64,000 bases of DNA. Source: an uncultured Lachnospiraceae bacterium. GTDB lineage: Bacteria; Bacillota; Clostridia; Lachnospirales; Lachnospiraceae. Below the pieces are notes generated by a model. It was not told where the DNA came from. It saw nothing but the letters and a program-made list of their open reading frames with translations, and did not search any database. This document shows, in pieces, positions 1 through 8,309 of this stretch (its first letter is position 1; each line of letters begins with the position of its first letter). The stretch spans positions 29,782 to 93,781 of the forward strand of contig CACZBM010000003.1 of assembly GCA_902779445.1 (NCBI GenBank), written 5' to 3'. Position numbers and translations under genes: made by a program.

Positions 1-1487
1 ATGGAGTTCTCGATCATTGTCTGGATGCAGAGCTTGGGAACAGAAATATTCAGGGTGGAAGTATCAATATCCTGTTCTACTGTAAGCTTTTCTCTCATGC
101 GGATCTTCTGGAGAAGAATGTAATTCTCCACATATGTAAGTTCATCTTTCAATGATATTACATTGGGTGCTTTTATGGAATAGCGCAGGTTTGCAGCAAG
201 GGCTGTCAGCATATCATATATTCCGGGCTGGTCGTTCACTAACGCTTCCGATCCTATGGCTTGAAGGGTGTTGTAGATAAAGTGTGGATTTATCTGGGCT
301 TCAAGCGCTGCAAGCCTTGCGTTTTTCTCATTTAATTCAGCCGCATAATTTTCCTGGACCAGGGTGTTTATTTTTTCTGTCATACGATAAAAAGAGCGGG
401 ACAGCTCGGTGCTTTCCCTGCTCCGCCCCAGCTTTTTCTTTATAAGTTCTCCTCTTCCGAAGCGTTCCATTATCTCCACCAGTTCCGAAAGGGGCGCGGA
501 AAGATAGTGGATCAGTATGTATGCGGCAGCTACAGCAAATATAAGAAATAAAAGTCCTATCAATATGGCAAATATACGGGTGGCCTGTATCTGGGAAAGG
601 ATGACCGACATGGGCACAAGAGACGAGAGATACAGCATGTGATCATTGCTGGAAACGGTTGTCAGAAGGTATCTGGTACCGTTGGCATCATAGTAAACAG
701 GGGTTTCTCTGGAAGCAGGTATAGAAAGCATTGACAGATTCTCTTTAGCTGTAGCGCCTGCTATAGCTTCCCGAAGAGTATCATCCGCATTGGTATATAA
801 AAGATCTCCGTCTGAATTATAGAGGCTTATAACTTCCTCCGGGATCGCAGTTTCCGAGGAAAGATAGCTTATACCGGAAAGGTTCACTTCAAAATCCGTC
901 AGAGCCACAACCTTTCTGTCTTCAATCCTTATGATGGAGTGTATGTACCGGAACAGGGCTTTAGCGTGGTCGGAGGGAAGAACAGCGTAGTTATGCCTGC
1001 TGTCTAAGGGGTGCTCTTTATTATCGGGGGAGGGACTGACATAGACTCTTTCCTGTCCGTAATCCCGGCCTACCATGATACCGTGTTCCACCATATCCAC
1101 ATGGTAGGAGAGCAGATCGCTTCTGGAATAGAAGTATGTACGGACTGTGGAGCGGATATTGTCGATGGTATTTTCCGGAAGATCGGCAGAGGACTGCAGA
1201 GCCTGATAGAAGGTACTGTCATAAACAGGAAGTATTGCAAAGGATGCCAGAGAATCGAGATACCCCTCCAGATTTGTCATCTTCAGGTTTAACAGACTCC
1301 GGAGGGCGAGGGTCTGTGAAGTTACCGTCCTGTTCTGTTCCCTCTTATAGATCGTTATAGATAATACTAATGTCAGGAGTATCAGGATAACTGCGAGAAA
1401 GAGGGTAAATTCTGCCCAGAGCGGCAGATGATCCATTCTTGCGCTTATGTAATTTTTGAACTTTTTTATCCTTGCTCCACTCTTCAT
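1..1487 (-). CDS. YesM-type sensor histidine kinase (3' end beyond window)
   Basis: This is a membrane two-component sensor kinase of the YesM/LytS-like His_kinase class. The frame is open to the window edge, so the C-terminal ATP-binding domain is cut soon after the N-box start (MIENS). About 495 residues are visible: a short cytoplasmic head, a first membrane segment near residues 23-43, an extracellular sensor region to about 295, a second membrane segment near 305-330, a HAMP-like linker, and the phospho-acceptor motif INPHFIYN with His402. The ATG at 1487 is the first start downstream of in-frame non-start codons; I see no strong ribosome site. It is divergent from the sugar ABC transporter beginning at 1597, which is the usual arrangement for YesMN systems that sense oligosaccharides and control their uptake. 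The partner response regulator would lie left of the window. Confidence 0.93.
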   Translation of the reverse strand, partial: MKSGARIKKFKNYISARMDHLPLWAEFTLFLAVILILLTLVLSITIYKREQNRTVTSQTLALRSLLNLKMTNLEGYLDSLASFAILPVYDSTFYQALQSSADLPENTIDNIRSTVRTYFYSRSDLLSYHVDMVEHGIMVGRDYGQERVYVSPSPDNKEHPLDSRHNYAVLPSDHAKALFRYIHSIIRIEDRKVVALTDFEVNLSGISYLSSETAIPEEVISLYNSDGDLLYTNADDTLREAIAGATAKENLSMLSIPASRETPVYYDANGTRYLLTTVSSNDHMLYLSSLVPMSVILSQIQATRIFAILIGLLFLIFAVAAAYILIHYLSAPLSELVEIMERFGRGELIKKKLGRSRESTELSRSFYRMTEKINTLVQENYAAELNEKNARLAALEAQINPHFIYNTLQAIGSEALVNDQPGIYDMLTALAANLRYSIKAPNVISLKDELTYVENYILLQKIRMREKLTVEQDIDTSTLNISVPKLCIQTMIENS

Positions 1488-1490
1488 TGT

Positions 1491-1554
1491 CGGTTTTTTA
1501 CAGATTACAGATCGGTTTTTTCCATTTTATATGCAAAATAACATGAATATAATC
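1491..1554 (+). promoter_or_regulatory. Divergent intergenic region with direct repeats and candidate promoter
   Basis: Two copies of CGGTTTTTT start at 1491 and 1513, 22 bp apart, which is two helical turns. A TATAAT-like -10 with a TGA extension lies near 1549, preceded 16 bp away by TTTATA. YesN-type AraC regulators commonly bind direct repeats spaced this way, so this could be the operator for the transporter operon. The promoter is moderate; the operator role is inference. Confidence 0.4.
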
Positions 1555-1596
1555 ATCTGTAAAGAAAGACGTTTATCTATTTTGTCGGAGGCGTTT

Positions 1597-2487
1597 ATGA
1601 ATAAAATCTCCAGGAGACAGCAGAAAGAAAGGCTTGAAACATTCTGTTTTACGATACCTGCCCTCATACTGGTTACCGTCATGATGTATATTCCCTTTAT
1701 AATGAGCGGATATTATTCAATGACCGAATGGAACGGGATTTCCAAGGATGCAGTATTTGTAGGCGCAGATAATTTCATAAAACTATTCAGTTCAGGATCA
1801 AATTTTACCGAAACCCTGTTATTCACCATCAAATATACTCTGTTCTTTATCGTTTTTTCCAATGTTATAGCTCTTGCACTTGCGGTAGCTCTTACACAGA
1901 AGTTCAAACTGGCCAATGTATTCAGGGGTCTTTTCTTTATCCCTTATATCATGAGTATGACAATCGTGGGATTCATTTGGAAATTCATCTTTACAAAGGG
2001 ATTTGAGAAACTTTTCGATATTACAGGTCTGGGATTTTTGAATTTCAGCTGGCTCGGGGATCCGCATCTTGCATTTTATTCTGTGGGTTTTGTAGGAGTC
2101 TGGCAGGCTCTCGGGTTCTACATAGTCCTCTATATCGCAGGACTTCAGGCTGTTCCCAAAGATGTACTGGAAGCAGCAGTCGTTGATGGAGCGACTCCCA
2201 TACAGAAGTTCAGATATGTGACACTTCCGTTATTGGGACCTTCCATCACCACCTGCATCTTCATGTCCCTTACAAACGGGTTAAAGGTATTCGATATCAT
2301 TCTGGCCCTTACAAAAGGAGGCCCGGGGACATCCACATACAGCACTACGATGCAGATATACCAGGAGGCATTTACCAATAACAATTACGGAATGGGATCT
2401 GCCGAGGCGATCATATACTTTGTGTTCGTCCTTATAGCAACCCAGCTGGTGCTTAAACTTATGAGTAAACTGGAGGTAGATCTGTAA
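1597..2487 (+). CDS. Sugar ABC transporter permease, MalF/UgpA type
   Basis: This inner-membrane subunit of a carbohydrate importer (CUT1 family) forms the channel with the next gene. The product is 296 aa with six predicted membrane helices. The EAA loop is visible as EAAVVDGATPIQKFRYVTLP near residues 190-210, where the shared ATPase would dock. I chose the ATG at 1597 because GGAGG lies at 1587-1591, six bases upstream; an earlier in-frame ATG at 1456 would run back over the divergent kinase. The operon carries no ATPase gene, as is common for CUT1 systems that share one MsmX-like ATPase. Confidence 0.93.
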   Translation: MNKISRRQQKERLETFCFTIPALILVTVMMYIPFIMSGYYSMTEWNGISKDAVFVGADNFIKLFSSGSNFTETLLFTIKYTLFFIVFSNVIALALAVALTQKFKLANVFRGLFFIPYIMSMTIVGFIWKFIFTKGFEKLFDITGLGFLNFSWLGDPHLAFYSVGFVGVWQALGFYIVLYIAGLQAVPKDVLEAAVVDGATPIQKFRYVTLPLLGPSITTCIFMSLTNGLKVFDIILALTKGGPGTSTYSTTMQIYQEAFTNNNYGMGSAEAIIYFVFVLIATQLVLKLMSKLEVDL

Positions 2488-3326
2488 TGGGTATGAAAAG
2501 AAAAGCTTTTATCGGAAGGATCGTGCTTTTAGTCTTTTTAACAATACTGGCTATTATCTATATTTATCCGGTGTTCCTCATGTTTATGAATTCATTTAAG
2601 CCCTTCGGAGAAGTGGTATCATCACCGATCGATCTACCAAAGGAACCCACATTTGAGAACATCACTTATGTGGTAAAGAAGATCCATTACGGAAATCTCT
2701 TTGTTAATAACGTGATGATCACGGTGATAGGAATCGTGGGGATCGTCTTTTTCTCATCCCTTGCAGCATATATTCTGGACCGGAGAAGAAACAGGTATAC
2801 CGGGATAGTATATACACTTATCATTACACCTATGCTCATACCTTTTCAGACTATCATGATCACACTCTTAAAGGCTATGAACATAATACATCTGGATCAG
2901 AGCCGTGTGGGTCTCGGTATACAGTATTGGGGATTTGGAATACCCATGGCCACATTCATCTTTTTTAACTTCATGAAGACTATCCCGAAAGAGATAGACG
3001 AGAGTGCGAAGATAGACGGGGCATCCACCTGGAAAACCTATACCGCCATTATATTCCCGTTGATGAAACCGGTTACATTTACCGTTATCGTGCTGGATGT
3101 GATGTGGATATGGAATGATTTCCTGCTTCCGCTCCTTATGGTAAACAGCAGCAACAAGACAAAAACCCTTGTCCTGGCAGCATATACTTTTGTGGGACAG
3201 ATGAATACCAAATGGCAGTATGCCATGGCAGCTATGGCTCTTACGGTGCTGCCCTCCATAATAATATTCATCCTTCTGCAGAAGTACATTGTTGAAGGCG
3301 TGGTCGCTGGTGCGGTCAAGGGTTGA
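2487..3326 (+). CDS. Sugar ABC transporter permease, MalG/UgpE type
   Basis: This is the second membrane subunit (279 aa) of the CUT1 importer. Its EAA-like loop reads ESAKIDGASTWKTYTAIIFP around residues 172-191. The start overlaps the stop of the preceding permease (TAATG), which suggests translational coupling; a GGAGG lies about ten bases upstream, and an alternative ATG two codons later would be closer to ideal spacing. It works with the upstream permease and the lipoprotein that follows. The substrate is not defined by the permeases, but the GH31 alpha-xylosidase downstream points to xyloglucan-type or other alpha-xylose-containing oligosaccharides. Confidence 0.93.
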   Translation: MGMKRKAFIGRIVLLVFLTILAIIYIYPVFLMFMNSFKPFGEVVSSPIDLPKEPTFENITYVVKKIHYGNLFVNNVMITVIGIVGIVFFSSLAAYILDRRRNRYTGIVYTLIITPMLIPFQTIMITLLKAMNIIHLDQSRVGLGIQYWGFGIPMATFIFFNFMKTIPKEIDESAKIDGASTWKTYTAIIFPLMKPVTFTVIVLDVMWIWNDFLLPLLMVNSSNKTKTLVLAAYTFVGQMNTKWQYAMAAMALTVLPSIIIFILLQKYIVEGVVAGAVKG

Positions 3327-3361
3327 GATAAATCATTTATATCCAAAAAAGGAGGAAAGAT

Positions 3362-4756
3362 ATGAAAAAGAAACTGTTATCGATCATTTTATGTTCAGCA
3401 ATGGCAGCATCCCTTGCGGGATGTGGAGGATCCGGTGCGGCAGCCAGTGCTCCCGCAAGCGATGCTCCGGCTGCCGCAGAGGAAGCAGCTCCCGCAGCAG
3501 ACGATTCCGCAAAGAGCGAGGCGGACAGCGAAGCAGTTCCTGCAGAGGCCGCTGATGCATCTGGTGATTCAGGTGAGATCTACATGTTCATTTCTTCGCC
3601 AGAATACGCAGATGCCATAAATGAGCTTATTGACGAGTACTCAAATGTGGCTCCCGACGTTACGATCAATTATGAGACCACCCAGAATGATTATCCCACA
3701 TTGCTTAAGGCAAAGCTTAATTCCGGTGAAGTGCCGGATATCTTCTCGTCTACGTCAGGAAAGGAGATCGATACATACCTTGAGTATTCTTATGACTTAA
3801 GTAATGAGCCTATAATGAGCACAATGGATCCCTCTATTGCATCCGTTATGACGTCAACAAAAGAAGGTGGAAAGGGATGTTATGGATTCGCGATCAAGGG
3901 TAATTACTTCGGAATCCTTTACAATAAGGATATATTCGATGAAGTCGGAATAAGTGAATTTCCTGAAACCGCTTCAGGTCTGAAGGAAGCATGCGAAAAG
4001 ATCGCTGCTGCTGGTTATAAGCCTTTCACAACCGGATTTGCTGAGTGGTGGGTATTTAAGCACACATATCAGAGCTTTGTAAATGCTGCCGCTGACGCAG
4101 CGGGTATCTCTTCAGCAGAACTCGTTCAGAAGTTTGAAAAGGGCGAAGCAAAAGTTTCCGATTATCCGGAACTCTACAATAATTACTTTGATTTCCTGGA
4201 TCTTGCAAAGAAGTATGGCGATGCAAAGCCTCTCGAGACAGATCTCTCAGCCGAGGAAGCAGCTTTTGCAAACGGGGAAGCAGCTATTATCCTTGGACAG
4301 GGTGCATGGGTTGAGGCAGACTGTATGGCGATAAATCCGGATCTCAAGATCGGATTTGTTGGATATCCTGTAACTGAAGATGCCGGTGAGTGCAAGGTCA
4401 TCTCCGGATCTGATCAGGCTCTGCACGTGGCAAAAGATTCCGCTAACCGTCAGGCAGTTCTTAACTTCGTTAACTGGTGGTATACATCTGACTACGGAAA
4501 GGCATGGTTTACTGATGTTGCCGGTGTAGTACCTCCCATCGTTTCAGATGCGCCCAGTGAATTCGAAGTTATCAAACAGGGTGCTGCAGCAACCGCAGCA
4601 AAAGGCTCCGGAACTTTGGCGATCAGCTATTCAACTGACAGCTGGCATCAGACCTGCGGACAGATCCTGCAGTCATACGTTGCAGGAACAGTTACAAAGG
4701 ACGAGGCTTGCAAGCAGATTGAAGAACAGTGGGCAGAGATAGACGGCGCACAGTAA
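3362..4756 (+). CDS. Sugar ABC transporter substrate-binding lipoprotein
   Basis: This extracellular solute-binding protein (SBP family 1, 464 aa) captures the sugar for the two permeases upstream. It has a lipoprotein signal: a charged MKKK start, a hydrophobic core and the lipobox SLAGC with the acylated Cys near residue 21. A low-complexity Ala/Pro/Asp/Glu linker follows to about residue 70 and tethers the binding domain to the membrane. The binding domain contains the typical aromatic-rich clusters, such as FAEWWVFKHTYQ and NFVNWWY, that stack on sugar rings. A GGAGGAAAG ribosome site precedes the ATG. Confidence 0.94.
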   Translation: MKKKLLSIILCSAMAASLAGCGGSGAAASAPASDAPAAAEEAAPAADDSAKSEADSEAVPAEAADASGDSGEIYMFISSPEYADAINELIDEYSNVAPDVTINYETTQNDYPTLLKAKLNSGEVPDIFSSTSGKEIDTYLEYSYDLSNEPIMSTMDPSIASVMTSTKEGGKGCYGFAIKGNYFGILYNKDIFDEVGISEFPETASGLKEACEKIAAAGYKPFTTGFAEWWVFKHTYQSFVNAAADAAGISSAELVQKFEKGEAKVSDYPELYNNYFDFLDLAKKYGDAKPLETDLSAEEAAFANGEAAIILGQGAWVEADCMAINPDLKIGFVGYPVTEDAGECKVISGSDQALHVAKDSANRQAVLNFVNWWYTSDYGKAWFTDVAGVVPPIVSDAPSEFEVIKQGAAATAAKGSGTLAISYSTDSWHQTCGQILQSYVAGTVTKDEACKQIEEQWAEIDGAQ

Positions 4757-4787
4757 TGCATAACTGACAATTAAAAGGTAATCAGGC

Positions 4788-4824
4788 GCCAGCCGGTGGC
4801 AGGAGATCTCTGCTGTTGGCTGGC
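4788..4824 (+). other. Strong intercistronic hairpin between binding protein and GH31
   Basis: A 15-bp imperfect stem (4788-4802 with 4810-4824, seven-base loop) sits between the binding-protein stop and the GH31 start. No T-run follows, so it is not a normal intrinsic terminator. Hairpins in this position often stabilise the upstream mRNA and raise binding-protein expression above that of the other genes in the operon. Confidence 0.55.
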
Positions 4825-4844
4825 CCTGTATCAGGAGAAACAAT

Positions 4845-7166
4845 ATGAAATTTACAGAAGGATATTGGCTCAGAAGTGAGAACGTAGCCCCGTCCTATGC
4901 AACCCAGGGATTCAGGGTAGAGAAAATAGAAAACGGTATGCGTGTTCTGGCACCGGAACGCCCGATCCTCTCCAGGGCAGACGCTCTTGACCTGACGGTA
5001 CTGCAGATGGATTTTGTCTCTGCAGCCCATAATGATATTGCGGTTACTGTGACTCATTATAAAGGCTATGATACAAAGGAACCCCGATATGAGCTGAAAC
5101 TGTCACCTGATCCCGTAAAGGTGGATATCTCAGATGATGACGCGGTAATGACTGCAGGAGATATTACAGTCCGTGTGAACAGAAAACAGTGGGGATACAG
5201 CTTTGAAGCGGATGGCCGTATACTTACCGCTTCCGGGTTCAGAAATACAGGATATATGCGATGGAATAAACGTCCCTCATCCATGTTTTCTGGGAAGAAT
5301 TATTTCAGAGAAAATCACGAGCCTTATATCCTTACGGAGCTTTCGCTGAAGGCCGGGGAGACAGTCTACGGCTTTGGAGAGAAATATACATCTTTTGTAA
5401 AGAACGGACAGGTAATAAATGAATGGAATGAGGATGGGGGAACAGCCAGCCAGATAACCTACAAAAATATCCCGTTTTATATGACAAGCGAGGGCTACGG
5501 AGTATTCGCGGATCATGCAGGAAATGTGGAATTCGAAGTAGCCAGCGAAAAAGTAGAATACGTGGGGATGAGTGTGCCAGGAGAACAGCTCCGGTATCAT
5601 CTGATCTATGGAAAGACACCGGCAGATATAATGGAAGTTTATACTGCATTAACAGGAAGACCGGCTCTTCCGCCCGCCTGGAGCTTTGGTCTCTGGCTCT
5701 CCACCAGCTTTAAACCGGAATATGATGAGGAGACCACTTCAAAGCTTATCAGCGGTATGGAGGAGAGGAATATTCCCTTAAGTGTATTCCACTTTGACTG
5801 CTACTGGATGAAAGCGCTGCATTGGTGTGATTTCGTTTGGGACGAGGATGAATTCAGCGATGTCAGGGGAATGCTTTCGCGCTATCATGATAAGGGCCTT
5901 AAGCTCTGCGCATGGGTCAACCCCTATGTGAGCCAGTATGGAGATACATTTGATGAACTGGCCGAAAAGGGATATTTCCTTATGAGGGCAGACGGAAAGG
6001 GCATTAAGCAGGTTGATAACTGGCAGCCCGGCCTGGCAGTAATGGATTTTTCCAATCCCGATGCCAGAAAATGGTATGCTGAAAAGATAAAGGACCTTCT
6101 GAACCTTGGAATTGACTGTATCAAAACTGACTTTGGTGAGAGGATACCTACCGATGTGACTTATTATGACGGCAGTGATCCCGAAGTAATGCACAATATG
6201 TATTCCTACATATATCAGAAGATAGTCTTTGAAGCGATCGAAGAGGTAAAGGGTAAGGGAAATGCTCTGCTGTTTGCCAGAAGTGCCACGGCAGGAAGTC
6301 AGCAGTTCCCTATTCACTGGGGAGGAGACTGCAGTGCCAGCTATCCGTCCATGGCAGAAACGCTGAGGGGAGGGCTGTCCTTCTCGATGAGCGGCTTTGC
6401 GTTCTGGAGTCACGATATTTCAGGATTTGAAGCGACTGCAACCCCGGATCTCTATAAAAGATGGGCGCAGTTCGGGCTCTTAAGTACCCAGAGCCGTCTC
6501 CACGGTTCGGATACCTATCGCGTTCCATGGATCTTCGATGAAGAATCAAATGATGTGGTAAGGAAGTTTGCAAGACTTAAGTGTTCGCTCATGCCATATT
6601 TGTACAGGATGTCGGTGATCGCGCATGAAAAGGGAACGCCGGTGATGCGCCCCATGCCTTTTGAATTCCCGGATGATCCCGGATGCAGATATCTGGATAT
6701 GCAGTATATGCTCGGAAATTCTCTGCTTGTGGCTCCCATCTTTAATGACCGGAGCGTTGGAGAATTTTATCTGCCCGAGGGCCGCTGGATAAATCTCCTT
6801 GATAACGAGATACTGGAGGGCGGACACTGGTACAGAAAGACGTACGATTATCTTCATATGCCGTTATTCGTGCGTGAAAATACGCTTCTGCCAATGGGCT
6901 CAGAAAACGAAAGACCTGACTATGACTATAAAAATGGAGTGACACTGAGATTCTATCTTCCGAAAGAAGGGGAAAAAGCAATTGCAGAAATACCGGATCT
7001 AAAGGGAAATACGGTTATGACAGCAGAAGCAGTGCTGAATAACGCAAATATAGAAATAACCCTGTCAGATCCGTCAGCGGGAGCAAAGATCGAAATCTAT
7101 CTCCCGGACGGACGGATAGTAACAGGATCTGCCGAAAAGGAAAAGACCGTAGTAGGCTTAAGCTAA
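4845..7166 (+). CDS. yicI: GH31 alpha-xylosidase (YicI/XylS type)
   Basis: This is a cytoplasmic glycoside hydrolase family 31 enzyme (773 aa), the size of YicI, that removes alpha-linked xylose (or glucose) from non-reducing ends of imported oligosaccharides. The catalytic nucleophile is the Asp of KTDFGE near residue 431 and the acid/base is the Asp of HWGGDCSA near residue 497. An N-terminal beta-sandwich, a central barrel and C-terminal beta domains are all represented. There is no signal peptide, so it works on sugars after import. The ATG follows AGGAGAAACA. KTDFGE rather than the glucosidase-type WNDM motif favours alpha-xylosidase. Its stop overlaps the convergent purC stop by nine bases. 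Confidence 0.93.
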   Translation: MKFTEGYWLRSENVAPSYATQGFRVEKIENGMRVLAPERPILSRADALDLTVLQMDFVSAAHNDIAVTVTHYKGYDTKEPRYELKLSPDPVKVDISDDDAVMTAGDITVRVNRKQWGYSFEADGRILTASGFRNTGYMRWNKRPSSMFSGKNYFRENHEPYILTELSLKAGETVYGFGEKYTSFVKNGQVINEWNEDGGTASQITYKNIPFYMTSEGYGVFADHAGNVEFEVASEKVEYVGMSVPGEQLRYHLIYGKTPADIMEVYTALTGRPALPPAWSFGLWLSTSFKPEYDEETTSKLISGMEERNIPLSVFHFDCYWMKALHWCDFVWDEDEFSDVRGMLSRYHDKGLKLCAWVNPYVSQYGDTFDELAEKGYFLMRADGKGIKQVDNWQPGLAVMDFSNPDARKWYAEKIKDLLNLGIDCIKTDFGERIPTDVTYYDGSDPEVMHNMYSYIYQKIVFEAIEEVKGKGNALLFARSATAGSQQFPIHWGGDCSASYPSMAETLRGGLSFSMSGFAFWSHDISGFEATATPDLYKRWAQFGLLSTQSRLHGSDTYRVPWIFDEESNDVVRKFARLKCSLMPYLYRMSVIAHEKGTPVMRPMPFEFPDDPGCRYLDMQYMLGNSLLVAPIFNDRSVGEFYLPEGRWINLLDNEILEGGHWYRKTYDYLHMPLFVRENTLLPMGSENERPDYDYKNGVTLRFYLPKEGEKAIAEIPDLKGNTVMTAEAVLNNANIEITLSDPSAGAKIEIYLPDGRIVTGSAEKEKTVVGLS

Positions 7167-8030
7167 GTCTTTCACTGTAAGAAGCCTGTAAGCTTCCAGA
7201 TATTTATCGATGGTCTTATCTATGACCTCCTGAGGAAGATTATAATCACAGTCGGGATTGGCTTTCAGATAATCCCTTACAAACTGTTTATCAAAAGAAG
7301 GCTGTGATGAACCGGGTTTATATCCTTCCACAGGCCAGAAACGACTTGAATCGGGGGTGAGCATCTCATCCCCGATCACTACATCTCCGTTTTCGTCGAG
7401 GCCGAATTCAAATTTTGTGTCGGCTATGATGATGCCTTTGGAAGCTGCATAATCTGAACATTTCTTGTAGAGAGTTATTGTATAGTCTCTTATCTTTTCT
7501 GCATAATCCCTGCCATGACCGGGGAATTCTTTTTCCAGAACTTCAACACTTCTCTCAAAATCTATGTTCTCGTCGTGGTCACCAAGCTCAGCTTTTGTGC
7601 TGGGAGTGTATATAGGTTCAGGGAGCTTATCGCATTCTTTCAGACCGTCGGGAAGTTTTATGCCGCATACGGTTCCGTTTTTGCGGTAGCTCTCCCATCC
7701 GCTTCCGGTGATATATCCTCTTACTATACACTCTATGGGAAGCATGCGCAGTTTTTTCACGAGCATACTGCGGCCCTCAAAATCAGGATTTCTGAAGTAT
7801 TCGGGCATGTCATTAACATCAATGCTCACCATATGATTAGCGGTCACATCACGGGTGTAATCGAACCAGAATTTGGATATCTGTGTGAGAACCACACCTT
7901 TTTTGCTGATCTTATTTTTTAAGATCACGTCAAAAGCGGATATCCTGTCAGTTGCAACCATGATGAGATTGTCTTTGGTCTCATAGATCTCTCTTACTTT
8001 CCCCTCTTTAACCGGCTTATAATCCTGCAT
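7158..8030 (-). CDS. purC: Phosphoribosylaminoimidazole-succinocarboxamide synthase
   Basis: PurC joins CAIR and aspartate with ATP to make SAICAR in purine biosynthesis. The 290-aa product has the family pattern: KVREIYE at the N-terminus, SAFDVIL, the ECIVRGYITGSGW block, and IADTKFEFG and DEMLTPDSSRFWP in the C-terminal half. This is the longer version of the enzyme (about 290 aa) rather than the 240-aa Bacillus type. The ATG is preceded by AAGGAGC on the minus strand. It is a single gene here, convergent with the GH31 gene. Confidence 0.97.
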   Translation of the reverse strand: MQDYKPVKEGKVREIYETKDNLIMVATDRISAFDVILKNKISKKGVVLTQISKFWFDYTRDVTANHMVSIDVNDMPEYFRNPDFEGRSMLVKKLRMLPIECIVRGYITGSGWESYRKNGTVCGIKLPDGLKECDKLPEPIYTPSTKAELGDHDENIDFERSVEVLEKEFPGHGRDYAEKIRDYTITLYKKCSDYAASKGIIIADTKFEFGLDENGDVVIGDEMLTPDSSRFWPVEGYKPGSSQPSFDKQFVRDYLKANPDCDYNLPQEVIDKTIDKYLEAYRLLTVKDLA

Positions 8031-8073
8031 GCTAAGGCTCCTTTACTTAAACGACAAAAATAAAAACGGTTAC

Positions 8074-8102
8074 AGTATAACCCAGGGAAGTAATATAGTA
8101 AA
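8074..8102 (-). promoter_or_regulatory. Candidate sigma-A promoter of purC
   Basis: On the minus strand TTTACT (8097-8102) and TATACT (8074-8079) are separated by 17 bp and lie about 45-70 bp before the purC start. The -10 box is embedded in a GGTTA-N5-TAACC inverted repeat at 8068-8082, which could be an operator. No PurR box or guanine aptamer was recognised. Confidence 0.6.
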
Positions 8103-8109
8103 TGAAAAA

Positions 8110-8275
8110 ATAGATTCTTCGCTGCGCTCAGAATGACACCGGAGGGATCTCAGAATGACACCGGAGGGAGCTCAGAATGACACCGGAGGGATCTCAGAAT
8201 GACACCGGAGGGATCTCAGAATGACATCACATTGTCATCCTGAGGGCTTCAGCCCGAAGGATCTCAGAGATACTT
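8110..8275. repeat. 22-bp tandem repeat with flanking palindromic element
   Basis: Four full copies of a 22-bp unit (CAGAATGACACC then GGAGGGATCT) lie at 8129-8150, 8151-8172 (one mismatch), 8173-8194 and 8195-8216, followed by a partial copy to 8226. A reverse-oriented copy (TGTCATCCTGAGGG...) follows at 8233-8268, so the whole could fold into a long hairpin. The flank TTCTTCGCTGCGCTCAGAATGACA matches a dispersed repeat seen between genes in many gut and rumen Clostridia, and a related array is present at 62086-62180. There are no spacers, so it is not CRISPR. It fills most of the 279-bp gap between purC and the next gene. Confidence 0.85.
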
Positions 8276-8309
8276 GATATAAATAAACCTGTCTTATACA
8301 ATTAGTGCT

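Noticed and set aside
4788..4824. Intrinsic terminator between binding protein and GH31 genes
   Set aside because: The stem is strong but is followed by CCTGTATCAG, with no T-tract.
5778..6413. 211-codon open frame on the minus strand
   Set aside because: It lies wholly within the GH31 gene, whose catalytic motifs are intact, and resembles no family.
8129..8226. Possible CRISPR array
   Set aside because: The 22-bp units are directly adjacent with no unique spacers, and no cas genes are in the window.
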